DNA of 10,676 nucleotides. Origin: Candidatus Roizmanbacteria bacterium (GTDB lineage: Bacteria > Patescibacteriota > Microgenomatia > GCA-001788215 > 2-01-FULL-40-14). Shown here in pieces: positions 1 through 7,561 of this stretch; positions within the stretch are counted from its first letter, which is position 1, and each line of letters opens with the position of its first letter. The stretch lies in assembly GCA_016203755.1 (NCBI GenBank), contig JACQMD010000155.1, positions 1 through 10,676 of the forward strand, read 5' to 3'. The translations under genes were made by a program, and so were the position numbers. Below the pieces are notes generated by a model, which was not told the DNA's origin, did not search any database, and was given only the letters and a program-made list of their open reading frames with translations.

Positions 1-22
1 CATTCTGTAGCTCATTTCGTTC

Positions 23-51
23 TTGACAGGTAGGTAAGAGTGTGATATAAA
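23..51 (+). promoter_or_regulatory. Upstream rpoB promoter (P1), extended -10 type
   Basis: TTGACA at 23-28, a 17-bp spacer, and TATAAA at 46-51, with TG at 43-44 one base before the -10 box (extended -10). The -35 matches the sigma-70-type consensus fully and the -10 in five of six positions. The predicted start is near 57-58, giving an rpoB leader of about 80 nt that must pass the hairpin at 80-96. Nothing recognisable precedes it in positions 1-22. Confidence 0.7.
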
Positions 52-79
52 TACCATAATTCTCATAATTAGGCAGCAG

Positions 80-104
80 GCGTACGGAGAGTACGCTTAT
101 TTTT
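80..104 (+). terminator. Intrinsic terminator or attenuator in the rpoB leader
   Basis: A perfect 6-bp stem (GCGTAC at 80-85, GTACGC at 91-96) closes a 5-nt loop GGAGA and is followed at once by TTATTTTT (97-104). A G-T and an A-T pair can extend the stem by two. Shape and position fit a factor-independent terminator. Lying between two promoters and before rpoB, it could attenuate transcripts from P1, end a short leader RNA of about 47 nt, or stop upstream read-through. The stem is short, so efficiency is uncertain. Confidence 0.55.
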
Positions 105-131
105 GTCGTTTTATTTATACCCGACTATAAC
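103..131 (+). promoter_or_regulatory. Proximal rpoB promoter (P2), predicted leaderless
   Basis: TTGTCG at 103-108, a 17-bp spacer, and TATAAC at 126-131. A start 7-8 nt after the -10 falls on 138-139, and 139 is the A of the rpoB ATG, so this promoter would give a leaderless mRNA. No Shine-Dalgarno site lies before the ATG, which agrees. The -35 overlaps the T tract of the hairpin at 80-104. Confidence 0.5.
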
Positions 132-138
132 TATACAA

Positions 139-3100
139 ATGGCGAAGACGCTCACAACTCCTCAATCGCGAGTAACGCTTGGACAACAAAGATTTTCCCT
201 GCCACCATTAGATCTTCTTGCGGTGCAAAAGGAGAGTTATGAGTGGTTGCTGAAGGAAGGCATCGCCCAACTCCTCGAAGAAATATCCCCAATAGAAGAT
301 TATAGTGGAAAGAACTGGATCCTCTCATTCGGCAAACATTCTTTTGATGAGCCTGAGCTATCTGTAGAAGAAGCAATAGAAAAAGATCTTTCATACGAAA
401 GTGCGCTCCGTGTTGAAGTGCGGCTCACCAACAAAAAAACCAACAAATCAATTACACAAGTAGTATATGCCGGTGATATTCCCCAAATGACGAACCGGGG
501 AACTTTTATTATTAACGGGGTCGAGCGGTGTGTCGTAAATCAGATTGTTCGTTCTCCCGGCGTGTATTTTACCGGAGAAATAGATTCCTCAAGCAGTCGC
601 ATGCTTTATCAGGCGGAAGTTCGACCACTCTATGGATCATGGTTTGATTTTACTGTTGGACGTAATGACGTTATCTATATTCGTATCGATCGACGACGCA
701 AATTTCCCGTCACGGTATTTCTTCGGTTATTAGGATATTCAACTGATGAGGAAATTATGGCACTCTTTCCCAACGACAAGCGATTTATAGCAAAAACAAT
801 CGAAAAAGATACGACTAAAACTCAAGAAGAAGCATTTCTTGAGATTTATAAAAAGGTTCGACCGGGGGAGCCGCTCATCCTGGAAAATGCAAAAGAGAGA
901 ATCCGTACGATGTTTTTTAATAGCAGAGTCTATAACCTCGGTGAGGTTGGACGGTATAAAGTAAATAAGCGGTTAAGACTTACGCTTTCGAATACGAAAG
1001 AAAACTGGGTGTTAACACGCGAAGATGTGGTTGCTATTATTGGCTATCTGATTGGTCTTATGAACAAACAGGGAGAAGTTGATAATATTGATCATTTAGG
1101 TAATCGTCGGGTGCGTCGGGTGGGAGAATTGGTGGCAAATACGGCATTTCGAGTCGGACTTTTGCGTCTTGAGCGTACCATCAAAGAACGAATGAGTTTA
1201 ACGGGAGCTGTTGCTGATCTTACGCCGAGCCAGCTTATCAACCCAAAACCACTCATTGCTGCAATTAATGAATTTTTCAGAACAAGTCAGCTCTCAACAA
1301 TTGTTGATCAAACAAACCCCTTAGCCGAACTTGACAATCTGAGACGGATTACCGTCATGGGTACCGGAGGAGTTTCACGGGAGCGTGCTTCTTTCTCAAT
1401 TCGTGATATTCATTCTTCTCAATACGGAAGGATTTGTCCAGTTCGTACGCCTGAAGGGCCCAATATCGGACTCGTTACGTATATGACCCTGTTTGCGAGG
1501 GTAAACAAGTATGGATTTCTTGAGACTCCCTATCACAAAGTTGTTGACAAAAAAGTGACCAATGACATTGTGTATCTGCAAGCAGACGATGAAGAGAATT
1601 ACTATATTACCGATGCAAACGTCATGGTTGATAGCCGCGGTAAAATTATTGATCAGATTGTCCCGGCACGCTATAAAGGTGAGTTTATTGAGGTTGACAG
1701 CGAGAAAACCCAGTGTATTGATCTTTCACCACAGCAAGTGGTAGGTACGTCAGCTTCACTTATTCCCTTCATTGCGCACGATGAGGCAAACCGGGCTCTC
1801 ATGGGTACACACATGCAGTGTCAGGCGGTCCCGCTGATCCGGCCCACCACCCCCATTGTCGGAACAGGAATGGAAGCGCGAATTCCCCAGGTGCTGGGTA
1901 GAGTTATCACAGCAGACACTGACGGAACCATACTCTATGTTGATGCGAGGAAAATCATTTTAAAACCGACAGATAAGAAAGAAAAAGAGCGCACTTTTTA
2001 TTTGGAGAAATTTAAAAAGACATCACAGTCTACCTGTTTTACGCAGCGACCGCTTGTTACCATTGGACAAAAAGTTCGTAAGGGAACGGTGATTATTGAT
2101 GGTCCGGCGTGTGAAGATGGAGAATTGGCTCTTGGGCAAAACCTGCATATTGCCTATATGGCCTTTGACGGTTTGGGTTATGAAGATGCTATTGTTATTT
2201 CAGAACGATTACTGCATGAGGATTTACTCACTTCTATCAATATCGAGGAGTATGAAACTGATGTGGTTGATACCAAACTTGGTCCTGAGGAAACCACGAG
2301 AGATATTCCCAATGTGGGTGAAGTTGCACTCCGGAATTTGGATAAAGATGGGGTGATTATCATCGGAAGCGAAGTTGACCCAAATGATATTCTCGTTGGT
2401 AAGATAGCGCCAAAGGGAGAGACAGAGCTGACGGCAGAAGAACGACTACTCCGTGCAATTTTTGGAGAGAAAGCACGAGAAGTTCGGGATACGTCACTTC
2501 GTATGCCTCACGGTGAGCGGGGTATTGTGGTAGGGGTAAAAGTATTAGATCGTGAGAAGGGCGATGAGTTGGATCCCGGAACCATACGGCGTATTATTGT
2601 GAAAGTTGCACAACTTCGTAAGGTTGTTGTCGGAGATAAACTTGCAGGTCGGCATGGCAATAAAGGAGTTATCTCAAAAATTGTTCCTGTTGCCGATATG
2701 CCCTATCTTCCGGACGGAACACCAATTGACATCATCATTTCGCCACTTTCAGTGTACAACCGTATGAATCTTGGACAATTGCTGGAAGCAACACTCGGGT
2801 GGGCTGCTGAAAAATTACAGCAAAAAGTTGCTGTTCCCGTGTTTGAAAAAATTAAAGAAGATAATCTTTTTGCGCTTTTGAAAAAATCCGGTTTGCCCAT
2901 TAATGGAAAAACTCCCCTCTATGATGGAAGAACAGGTCAGCCGTTTGAACGGGAAGTAGTGTATGGGTTAGGTTATGTGATGAAGCTTATCCACATGATT
3001 GAGGACAAGACCCATGCCCGCTCGACCGGTCCGTACTCATTAGTGACGCAGCAGCCTCTTGGTGGTAAAGCACAAATGGGAGGACAGCGTGTTGGAGAGA

Positions 3101-3324
3101 TGGAAGTGTGGACGCTTGAGTCACACAAGGCTGCCTATACGTTACAGGAAATGTTGACTATTAAAAGCGATGATGTGGTAGGAAGGGCTCGAGCATTTGA
3201 GGCAATTGTAAAAGGCCTGGAAATACCAACTCCCACCATTCCAGAGTCATTTAAAGTATTGGTCAAAGAATTACAGAGTTTAGGATTAAATGTTACACCG
3301 GAAGGAGTTATTGGCAATGCCTGA
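139..3324 (+). CDS. rpoB: DNA-directed RNA polymerase subunit beta
   Basis: The beta subunit of the core RNA polymerase forms one side of the DNA channel and part of the catalytic centre. I see the Rif region (residues 383-408), the TPEGPNIGL block after 436, the ANRALMG motif with the NTP-contacting Arg (R552), the catalytic-centre block with K834 and K842 around AGRHGNKG (835-843), and the GGKAQ...GEMEVW C-terminal clamp segment (about 975-1025). At 1061 aa it is near T. thermus beta and lacks the large E. coli insertions. The start at 139 is chosen because MAKTLTTP begins an ordinary N-terminus. An in-frame TTG at 103 would add 12 residues but lies in the predicted P2 -35. There is no Shine-Dalgarno site. 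Its end overlaps rpoC by 8 bp. Oddities are R687C and changed Rif-site residues (E. coli numbering) and a divergent PLSVYNRMN (869-877). Confidence 0.98.
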   Translation: MAKTLTTPQSRVTLGQQRFSLPPLDLLAVQKESYEWLLKEGIAQLLEEISPIEDYSGKNWILSFGKHSFDEPELSVEEAIEKDLSYESALRVEVRLTNKKTNKSITQVVYAGDIPQMTNRGTFIINGVERCVVNQIVRSPGVYFTGEIDSSSSRMLYQAEVRPLYGSWFDFTVGRNDVIYIRIDRRRKFPVTVFLRLLGYSTDEEIMALFPNDKRFIAKTIEKDTTKTQEEAFLEIYKKVRPGEPLILENAKERIRTMFFNSRVYNLGEVGRYKVNKRLRLTLSNTKENWVLTREDVVAIIGYLIGLMNKQGEVDNIDHLGNRRVRRVGELVANTAFRVGLLRLERTIKERMSLTGAVADLTPSQLINPKPLIAAINEFFRTSQLSTIVDQTNPLAELDNLRRITVMGTGGVSRERASFSIRDIHSSQYGRICPVRTPEGPNIGLVTYMTLFARVNKYGFLETPYHKVVDKKVTNDIVYLQADDEENYYITDANVMVDSRGKIIDQIVPARYKGEFIEVDSEKTQCIDLSPQQVVGTSASLIPFIAHDEANRALMGTHMQCQAVPLIRPTTPIVGTGMEARIPQVLGRVITADTDGTILYVDARKIILKPTDKKEKERTFYLEKFKKTSQSTCFTQRPLVTIGQKVRKGTVIIDGPACEDGELALGQNLHIAYMAFDGLGYEDAIVISERLLHEDLLTSINIEEYETDVVDTKLGPEETTRDIPNVGEVALRNLDKDGVIIIGSEVDPNDILVGKIAPKGETELTAEERLLRAIFGEKAREVRDTSLRMPHGERGIVVGVKVLDREKGDELDPGTIRRIIVKVAQLRKVVVGDKLAGRHGNKGVISKIVPVADMPYLPDGTPIDIIISPLSVYNRMNLGQLLEATLGWAAEKLQQKVAVPVFEKIKEDNLFALLKKSGLPINGKTPLYDGRTGQPFEREVVYGLGYVMKLIHMIEDKTHARSTGPYSLVTQQPLGGKAQMGGQRVGEMEVWTLESHKAAYTLQEMLTIKSDDVVGRARAFEAIVKGLEIPTPTIPESFKVLVKELQSLGLNVTPEGVIGNA
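3302..3307 (+). promoter_or_regulatory. Shine-Dalgarno site deciding the rpoC start
   Basis: AAGGAG lies inside the last codons of rpoB, 9 nt before the ATG at 3317. It is the only strong Shine-Dalgarno sequence seen at a gene start in this window. It selects 3317 over the in-frame ATG at 3290, which has no such site and would add nine residues translated from the rpoB end. It shows that the ribosome probably keeps an ordinary anti-Shine-Dalgarno, although most genes here do without. Confidence 0.8.
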
Positions 3325-6300
3325 TATACCTGATGTGACACCAGATAGACAATCGATGAATGATATGACTGACTTTTCTGCGTTGAAAATTTCTCTCGCC
3401 TCTCCCGAGGCTATCAGAACATGGTCACACGGAGAGGTAACAAAACCTGAAACGATCAATTACCGGACGTTACGTCCTGAAAAGGACGGATTGTTTGATG
3501 AGCGAATTTTTGGACCAACGAAAGATTGGGAGTGTTATTGTGGTAAATACAAGAGGATTCGTTATAAAGGAGTCGTATGTGATAAATGTGGAGTTGAAGT
3601 GACTCATTCGCGCGTGCGTCGGGAACGACTCGGTCATATTACCCTGGCCGCTTCCTGTGTACATATCTGGTTTTTCAAAGGTGCTCCATCGGTATTGTCA
3701 TTGCTGTTAAATATTCCACCCAAGGCGGTCGAAAGCATCATTTACTTTACTCATTACCTTGTCTTGACGGTTGATCATAAAGCAAAAAAAGAAGCATTAC
3801 AGCAAATCCAAGAACATTTTACCCGGTCACTTTCCGATCTGGAAAAAAAGCACAAAGAAGAGTTAGCCGCCATTGAAAAACAGGAAAAAGAAGATATTGG
3901 GGAAGTTCGTAGCAAAATAAAGCAAAAAGAAGCACAAGATATTAACATCACCGAAATTAAACTGAAGACCAAGCAATATGTTACGCGTATAAAAGAGCGG
4001 TTTTTGAAAGAAAAATCCACCAATGATGAGTTTTTCAAGCGAATATTAAGCCTTGCCCGATCACTCAAGCCGCTGAGCGTTCTTGCCGAGGAGGAATACT
4101 TGCGACTTGCAGATCTTCGGGCAGTTTCGTTTTTCACGGTCAAGATGGGTGCCGAGGCGATCGAAACAGTACTTGAGGAACTTGATTTAGATAAACTGGC
4201 GGCCACCATTCGTGAAGAAACACAAAAAACTCAAGGGCAGAAACATATCAAGTCGGTGAAACGCCTGAGGATTGTAGAAGGTCTTCGAAAGTCAAAAATT
4301 AATCCCACATGGATGATTCAGCAGGCAGTACCGGTGATTCCACCTGATCTTCGTCCAATGGTTCAACTGGCCGGTGGAAGGTTTGCCACTTCAGACTTAA
4401 ACGATTTATATCGACGCGTCATAAACAGGAACAATCGTTTAAAACATTTGATCAATCTTGGCGCGCCCGAAATAATCCTTCGTAATGAGAAACGAATGCT
4501 CCAGGAAGCGGTTGATTCACTCATTGACTCCAGTCATTCGCGAAAGGGACGAACCGTACGGCGCAAGCTTCGCTCTCTCACCGATATGCTTCGCGGGAAG
4601 CAGGGTCGATTCCGGCAGAATCTTCTCGGTAAGCGGGTAGATTATTCAGGACGTTCAGTTATTGTGGTTGGACCGGATCTTGATTTATCTCAATGTGGTA
4701 TTCCAAAAGATATGGCGCTTGAAATGTTTAAACCGTTTGTACTGCGCGAACTTCTCAAGCGGGGTATTGCACAAAACGTGAAGAATGCAAAAACACTCCT
4801 TGATGAACGAATAGCCGAGGTTTTTGATATTCTGGAGGAAATTACGAAAAATCATCCGGTCCTTCTTAATCGTGCCCCCACATTGCACAAGCTGGGCATC
4901 CAGGCATTTTATCCGATTTTGATTGAGGGTTCGGCCATTCGATTACATCCGTGTGTTTGTTCCGGTTATAATGCCGACTTTGATGGCGATCAAATGGCCG
5001 TACATATCCCCATATCAGAAAAATCCATCGAAGAAGCGGTGCAGCTGATGATGCCTTCCCAAAATCTATTAAAACCGGCAGACGGAAGCCCGGTTTCAGT
5101 ACCCAATAAAGGAATGGCACTTGGTATTTATTATCTTACCTCGGTTGCGGAAGAACAGACAGAAGAGATAAAAGAAGCCGGTAAAAAGGCAAAATTCAAT
5201 AAGGAACAAAAGCAATACACGCAGGAAGAAGCAATATATGCGTGGCAAACCGGAAAGATTGGACTTCGTCAGGTGGTGCAAGTTACAGTGGAAGATAAGA
5301 TTCTGCCAACAACCGTCGGACGGGTATTGTTTAATGAGAAACTTCCGGAGGAATTACAATTTATCAATAAAGAAGTCAACGCCTCATACTTAAAAAAGAT
5401 TGTCATGCAGGCACTACACGCGCGTACCAAAGAAGAAGTGGCTCATCTTATTGATGAAATGAAAAACCTCGGATTCTGGGCAGAAACTCAAGCCGGCGGA
5501 GTCTCCGTTTCGGTGTTTGATTGTAAAATGTTGCCGAATAAGGATGAATTTATTAACAAAGCAGAAGGTAGGGTTGCCGAGATTGAAGAGAATTACAATA
5601 CCGGTCTTATTACGAGTGAGGAGCGAAGACGCCTGACTAATAATGTGTGGATTGAAACAACAGAGCAACTTGCGGATCGCACATGGAGTTTGTTTGATAA
5701 AGAAAATTCCGCCCGTATTATTATTGACTCCGGAGGAGCTAGAGCATCCCGCGATCAGATTAAGCAACTTTCCGCAATGCGTGGACTCGTGGTTGACCCG
5801 CTCGGAAAAGTAGTGCCGCTTCCCACAAAGTCAAATTTCCGCCAGGGGCTTTCTATTTTTGAATATGTAACGAGCGCTCGCGGATCCCGTAAAGGATTAA
5901 CAGATTCGGCACTTAAGACTGCTGATGCTGGGTATCTGACCCGACGACTGGTTGATGTCTCTCATGATGCGATCATTCGTATGAATGATTGTGGAACAAA
6001 AGAAGGAATAGAAGTGTCAACAGAAGATCCAAGGACCCGTGCATTTACTGATCGCTTGATAGGTCGTGTTCTTTCGAAAGACGTCAAAAAAGGCAAGAAG
6101 GTTATCGTGAAACGAAATAAGCCGTTGACGAATGAAGAACTTTCACGTTTAGCCCAAGATGGAGTTACCGCTGTTACTGTTCGTTCTTCACTGACGTGTG
6201 CAGCCAAATATGGCATTTGCCAGATGTGTTATGGCTGGGATATGGGATCATTTACCATGGTGACGCTGGGTACTCCAATTGGCGTGGTTGCAGCCCAATC

Positions 6301-7090
6301 CATCGGTGAGCCGGGTACGCAGTTAACGCTTCGGGTCAAACACGCAGGAGGAATTGTTGGTCTTGACGTGACACAAGGTCTTCCACGGGTTGAAGAGCTA
6401 TTTGAAGCCCGTATTCCCAAAATGCTTTCCCCGATTGCTGAAATTCCCGGAAAGGTCAGTGTTAAGGAGACGGATGAGGGATATAAGGTGATAGTAAAAA
6501 GTCTCAAGGTGAAGCCTGTTGAGGAGCGGGCGTATCTTATTCCGCTTGCAATGGAACTGCAGGTAAAAAATAAAGAACTTATTCCGGCAGGTATGCAGCT
6601 CGCTGGTGGATTTTTAGATCTTCGGGAAGTGCTTCGTATTCGCGGACTTCGAGGTTCACAGCAGTATTTACTCAACGAGTTACAACATGTCTATGAGTCA
6701 CAAGGAATCATTATTGATGACCGTCATTTTGAGATCATTATCAGAAAAATGAGCGATAAAGTTCGTATTAAAGATCCAGGTGATGCAACCTTTCTTATTG
6801 GAGAAGTAGCTGACCGAGTTCGGTTTGAAGAGGAAAATGCCCGCATTTTGGCCTCAGGCGGTGAGCCGGCAACCGCAGAAGTAGTAATCTTAGGTATCAG
6901 TCAGGCGACATTTCATACGGATTCATGGCTTTCAGCCGCATCATTTGAGAACACCTCTAATGTGTTGACCGAAGCATCAGTGCTCGGTGAAGTTGATCGA
7001 CTGTTAGGACTTAAAGAAAATGTCATTATTGGGCGTCTTATACCTACCTCCCCGGATCGGGCTGTCATTGAAGAGGTAATACAAGCGTGA
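3317..7090 (+). CDS. rpoC: DNA-directed RNA polymerase subunit beta'
   Basis: The largest core polymerase subunit binds the catalytic magnesium. From the ATG at 3317 it has 1257 aa. Visible parts in order: N-terminal zinc ribbon (C73, C75, C88, C91); a charged Lys/Glu-rich coiled-coil insertion (about 153-250); the RFATSDLNDLYRRVI and GRFRQNLLGKRVDYSGRS blocks; the catalytic NADFDGDQ motif with D554, D556 and D558; the bridge helix near 855-880; the second zinc site (C892, C961, C968, C971); the trigger loop after QSIGEPGTQLT with H1009; and a C-terminal block ending GLKENVIIGRLIP. There is no large trigger-loop insertion of the E. coli SI3 type. It overlaps rpoB by 8 bp, implying translational coupling. 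Oddities are Lys at the trigger-loop Phe position (K1008) and Arg at a conserved bridge-helix His (R855). Its TGA stop is part of the rpsL promoter. Confidence 0.98.
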   Translation: MPDIPDVTPDRQSMNDMTDFSALKISLASPEAIRTWSHGEVTKPETINYRTLRPEKDGLFDERIFGPTKDWECYCGKYKRIRYKGVVCDKCGVEVTHSRVRRERLGHITLAASCVHIWFFKGAPSVLSLLLNIPPKAVESIIYFTHYLVLTVDHKAKKEALQQIQEHFTRSLSDLEKKHKEELAAIEKQEKEDIGEVRSKIKQKEAQDINITEIKLKTKQYVTRIKERFLKEKSTNDEFFKRILSLARSLKPLSVLAEEEYLRLADLRAVSFFTVKMGAEAIETVLEELDLDKLAATIREETQKTQGQKHIKSVKRLRIVEGLRKSKINPTWMIQQAVPVIPPDLRPMVQLAGGRFATSDLNDLYRRVINRNNRLKHLINLGAPEIILRNEKRMLQEAVDSLIDSSHSRKGRTVRRKLRSLTDMLRGKQGRFRQNLLGKRVDYSGRSVIVVGPDLDLSQCGIPKDMALEMFKPFVLRELLKRGIAQNVKNAKTLLDERIAEVFDILEEITKNHPVLLNRAPTLHKLGIQAFYPILIEGSAIRLHPCVCSGYNADFDGDQMAVHIPISEKSIEEAVQLMMPSQNLLKPADGSPVSVPNKGMALGIYYLTSVAEEQTEEIKEAGKKAKFNKEQKQYTQEEAIYAWQTGKIGLRQVVQVTVEDKILPTTVGRVLFNEKLPEELQFINKEVNASYLKKIVMQALHARTKEEVAHLIDEMKNLGFWAETQAGGVSVSVFDCKMLPNKDEFINKAEGRVAEIEENYNTGLITSEERRRLTNNVWIETTEQLADRTWSLFDKENSARIIIDSGGARASRDQIKQLSAMRGLVVDPLGKVVPLPTKSNFRQGLSIFEYVTSARGSRKGLTDSALKTADAGYLTRRLVDVSHDAIIRMNDCGTKEGIEVSTEDPRTRAFTDRLIGRVLSKDVKKGKKVIVKRNKPLTNEELSRLAQDGVTAVTVRSSLTCAAKYGICQMCYGWDMGSFTMVTLGTPIGVVAAQSIGEPGTQLTLRVKHAGGIVGLDVTQGLPRVEELFEARIPKMLSPIAEIPGKVSVKETDEGYKVIVKSLKVKPVEERAYLIPLAMELQVKNKELIPAGMQLAGGFLDLREVLRIRGLRGSQQYLLNELQHVYESQGIIIDDRHFEIIIRKMSDKVRIKDPGDATFLIGEVADRVRFEEENARILASGGEPATAEVVILGISQATFHTDSWLSAASFENTSNVLTEASVLGEVDRLLGLKENVIIGRLIPTSPDRAVIEEVIQA

Positions 7091-7096
7091 TATAAT
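7068..7096 (+). promoter_or_regulatory. rpsL-rpsG promoter, extended -10 overlapping the rpoC stop
   Basis: TTGAAG at 7068-7073 (inside the last rpoC codons), a 17-bp spacer, and a perfect TATAAT at 7091-7096. The TGA stop of rpoC (7088-7090) supplies the TG of an extended -10 (TGATATAAT). The predicted start is near 7103-7104, only about 5 nt before the rpsL ATG at 7109. rpsL would therefore have an almost leaderless mRNA, agreeing with the lack of a Shine-Dalgarno site. Confidence 0.7.
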
Positions 7097-7108
7097 TCCT
7101 CGTACCTT

Positions 7109-7555
7109 ATGCCAACAGTAAATCAATTAGTCAGACACGGAAGAAAGCAAATCATCAAAAAGCGAAAAGCGGCCGCACTTCGCCGTTATTTTAATGCCCG
7201 GGAGCGTGCTATCAAAACGTTTCCGTCACCACTGAAGCGTGGTGTCTGTACTATTGTCAAAACGATGACTCCTAAAAAACCAAATTCCGCGCTCCGCAAA
7301 GTTGCGCGTGTGAGGCTTTCCAATAAAATGGAAGTTACTGCTTATATTCAAGGTGTTGGTCATCAGCTTGCTGAACACTCAGTGGTACTGGTACGAGGGG
7401 GGCGGGTAAAAGATTTACCGGGTGTTAAATATCATATCGTTCGCGGAAAATTTGACGATCGTGGAGTAGAAGGCAGAAAGACGAGCCGTTCAAAGTACGG
7501 GACGAAATTATCGGGAACGCCCGGACAAAAAGCAACACCAGGAGCTGCTGCATAA
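7109..7555 (+). CDS. rpsL: 30S ribosomal protein S12
   Basis: S12 sits at the decoding centre of the small subunit and helps check codon-anticodon pairing. The sequence opens with PTVNQLVRHGRK and has the TPKKPNSALRK loop (54-64) with K56 and K57, and the second decoding loop GGRVKDLPGVKYH with K101 and D102. The lysines whose change gives streptomycin resistance elsewhere are intact. At 148 aa it is longer than E. coli S12 (124 aa). Thirteen extra residues lie between about 25 and 40, and a tail after SRSKYGTK ends ATPGAAA. A 13-residue insertion of the same length and place occurs in Bacillus S12. The gene starts 18 bp after the rpoC stop, has its own promoter, and is followed by rpsG after 6 bp. 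Confidence 0.98.
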   Translation: MPTVNQLVRHGRKQIIKKRKAAALRRYFNARERAIKTFPSPLKRGVCTIVKTMTPKKPNSALRKVARVRLSNKMEVTAYIQGVGHQLAEHSVVLVRGGRVKDLPGVKYHIVRGKFDDRGVEGRKTSRSKYGTKLSGTPGQKATPGAAA

Positions 7556-7561
7556 CTATTT

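Noticed and set aside
103..138. TTG at 103 as the rpoB start, adding 12 residues
   Set aside because: The TTG is part of the predicted P2 -35, the added residues look unlike an RpoB N-terminus, and there is no Shine-Dalgarno site.
3290..3316. ATG at 3290 as the rpoC start
   Set aside because: The AAGGAG at 3302-3307 is well spaced only for the ATG at 3317.
3775..4209. 144-codon open frame on the - strand within rpoC
   Set aside because: It is antisense to the Lys/Glu-rich insertion; its Ser/Phe-rich composition is what reversed AAA/GAA codons give, and no start signal is seen.
5879..5881. R855 read at first as replacing the trigger-loop catalytic histidine
   Set aside because: The flanking GSRKGLTDSALKTADAGYLTRR belongs to the bridge helix; the trigger-loop histidine is intact at residue 1009.
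6229..6675. 148-codon open frame on the - strand within rpoC
   Set aside because: Antisense to conserved trigger-loop coding sequence, with no promoter, ribosome site or family likeness.
7540..7561. AGGAG before rpsG as its ribosome binding site
   Set aside because: It lies 17 nt from the ATG, beyond the usual 5-10 nt.
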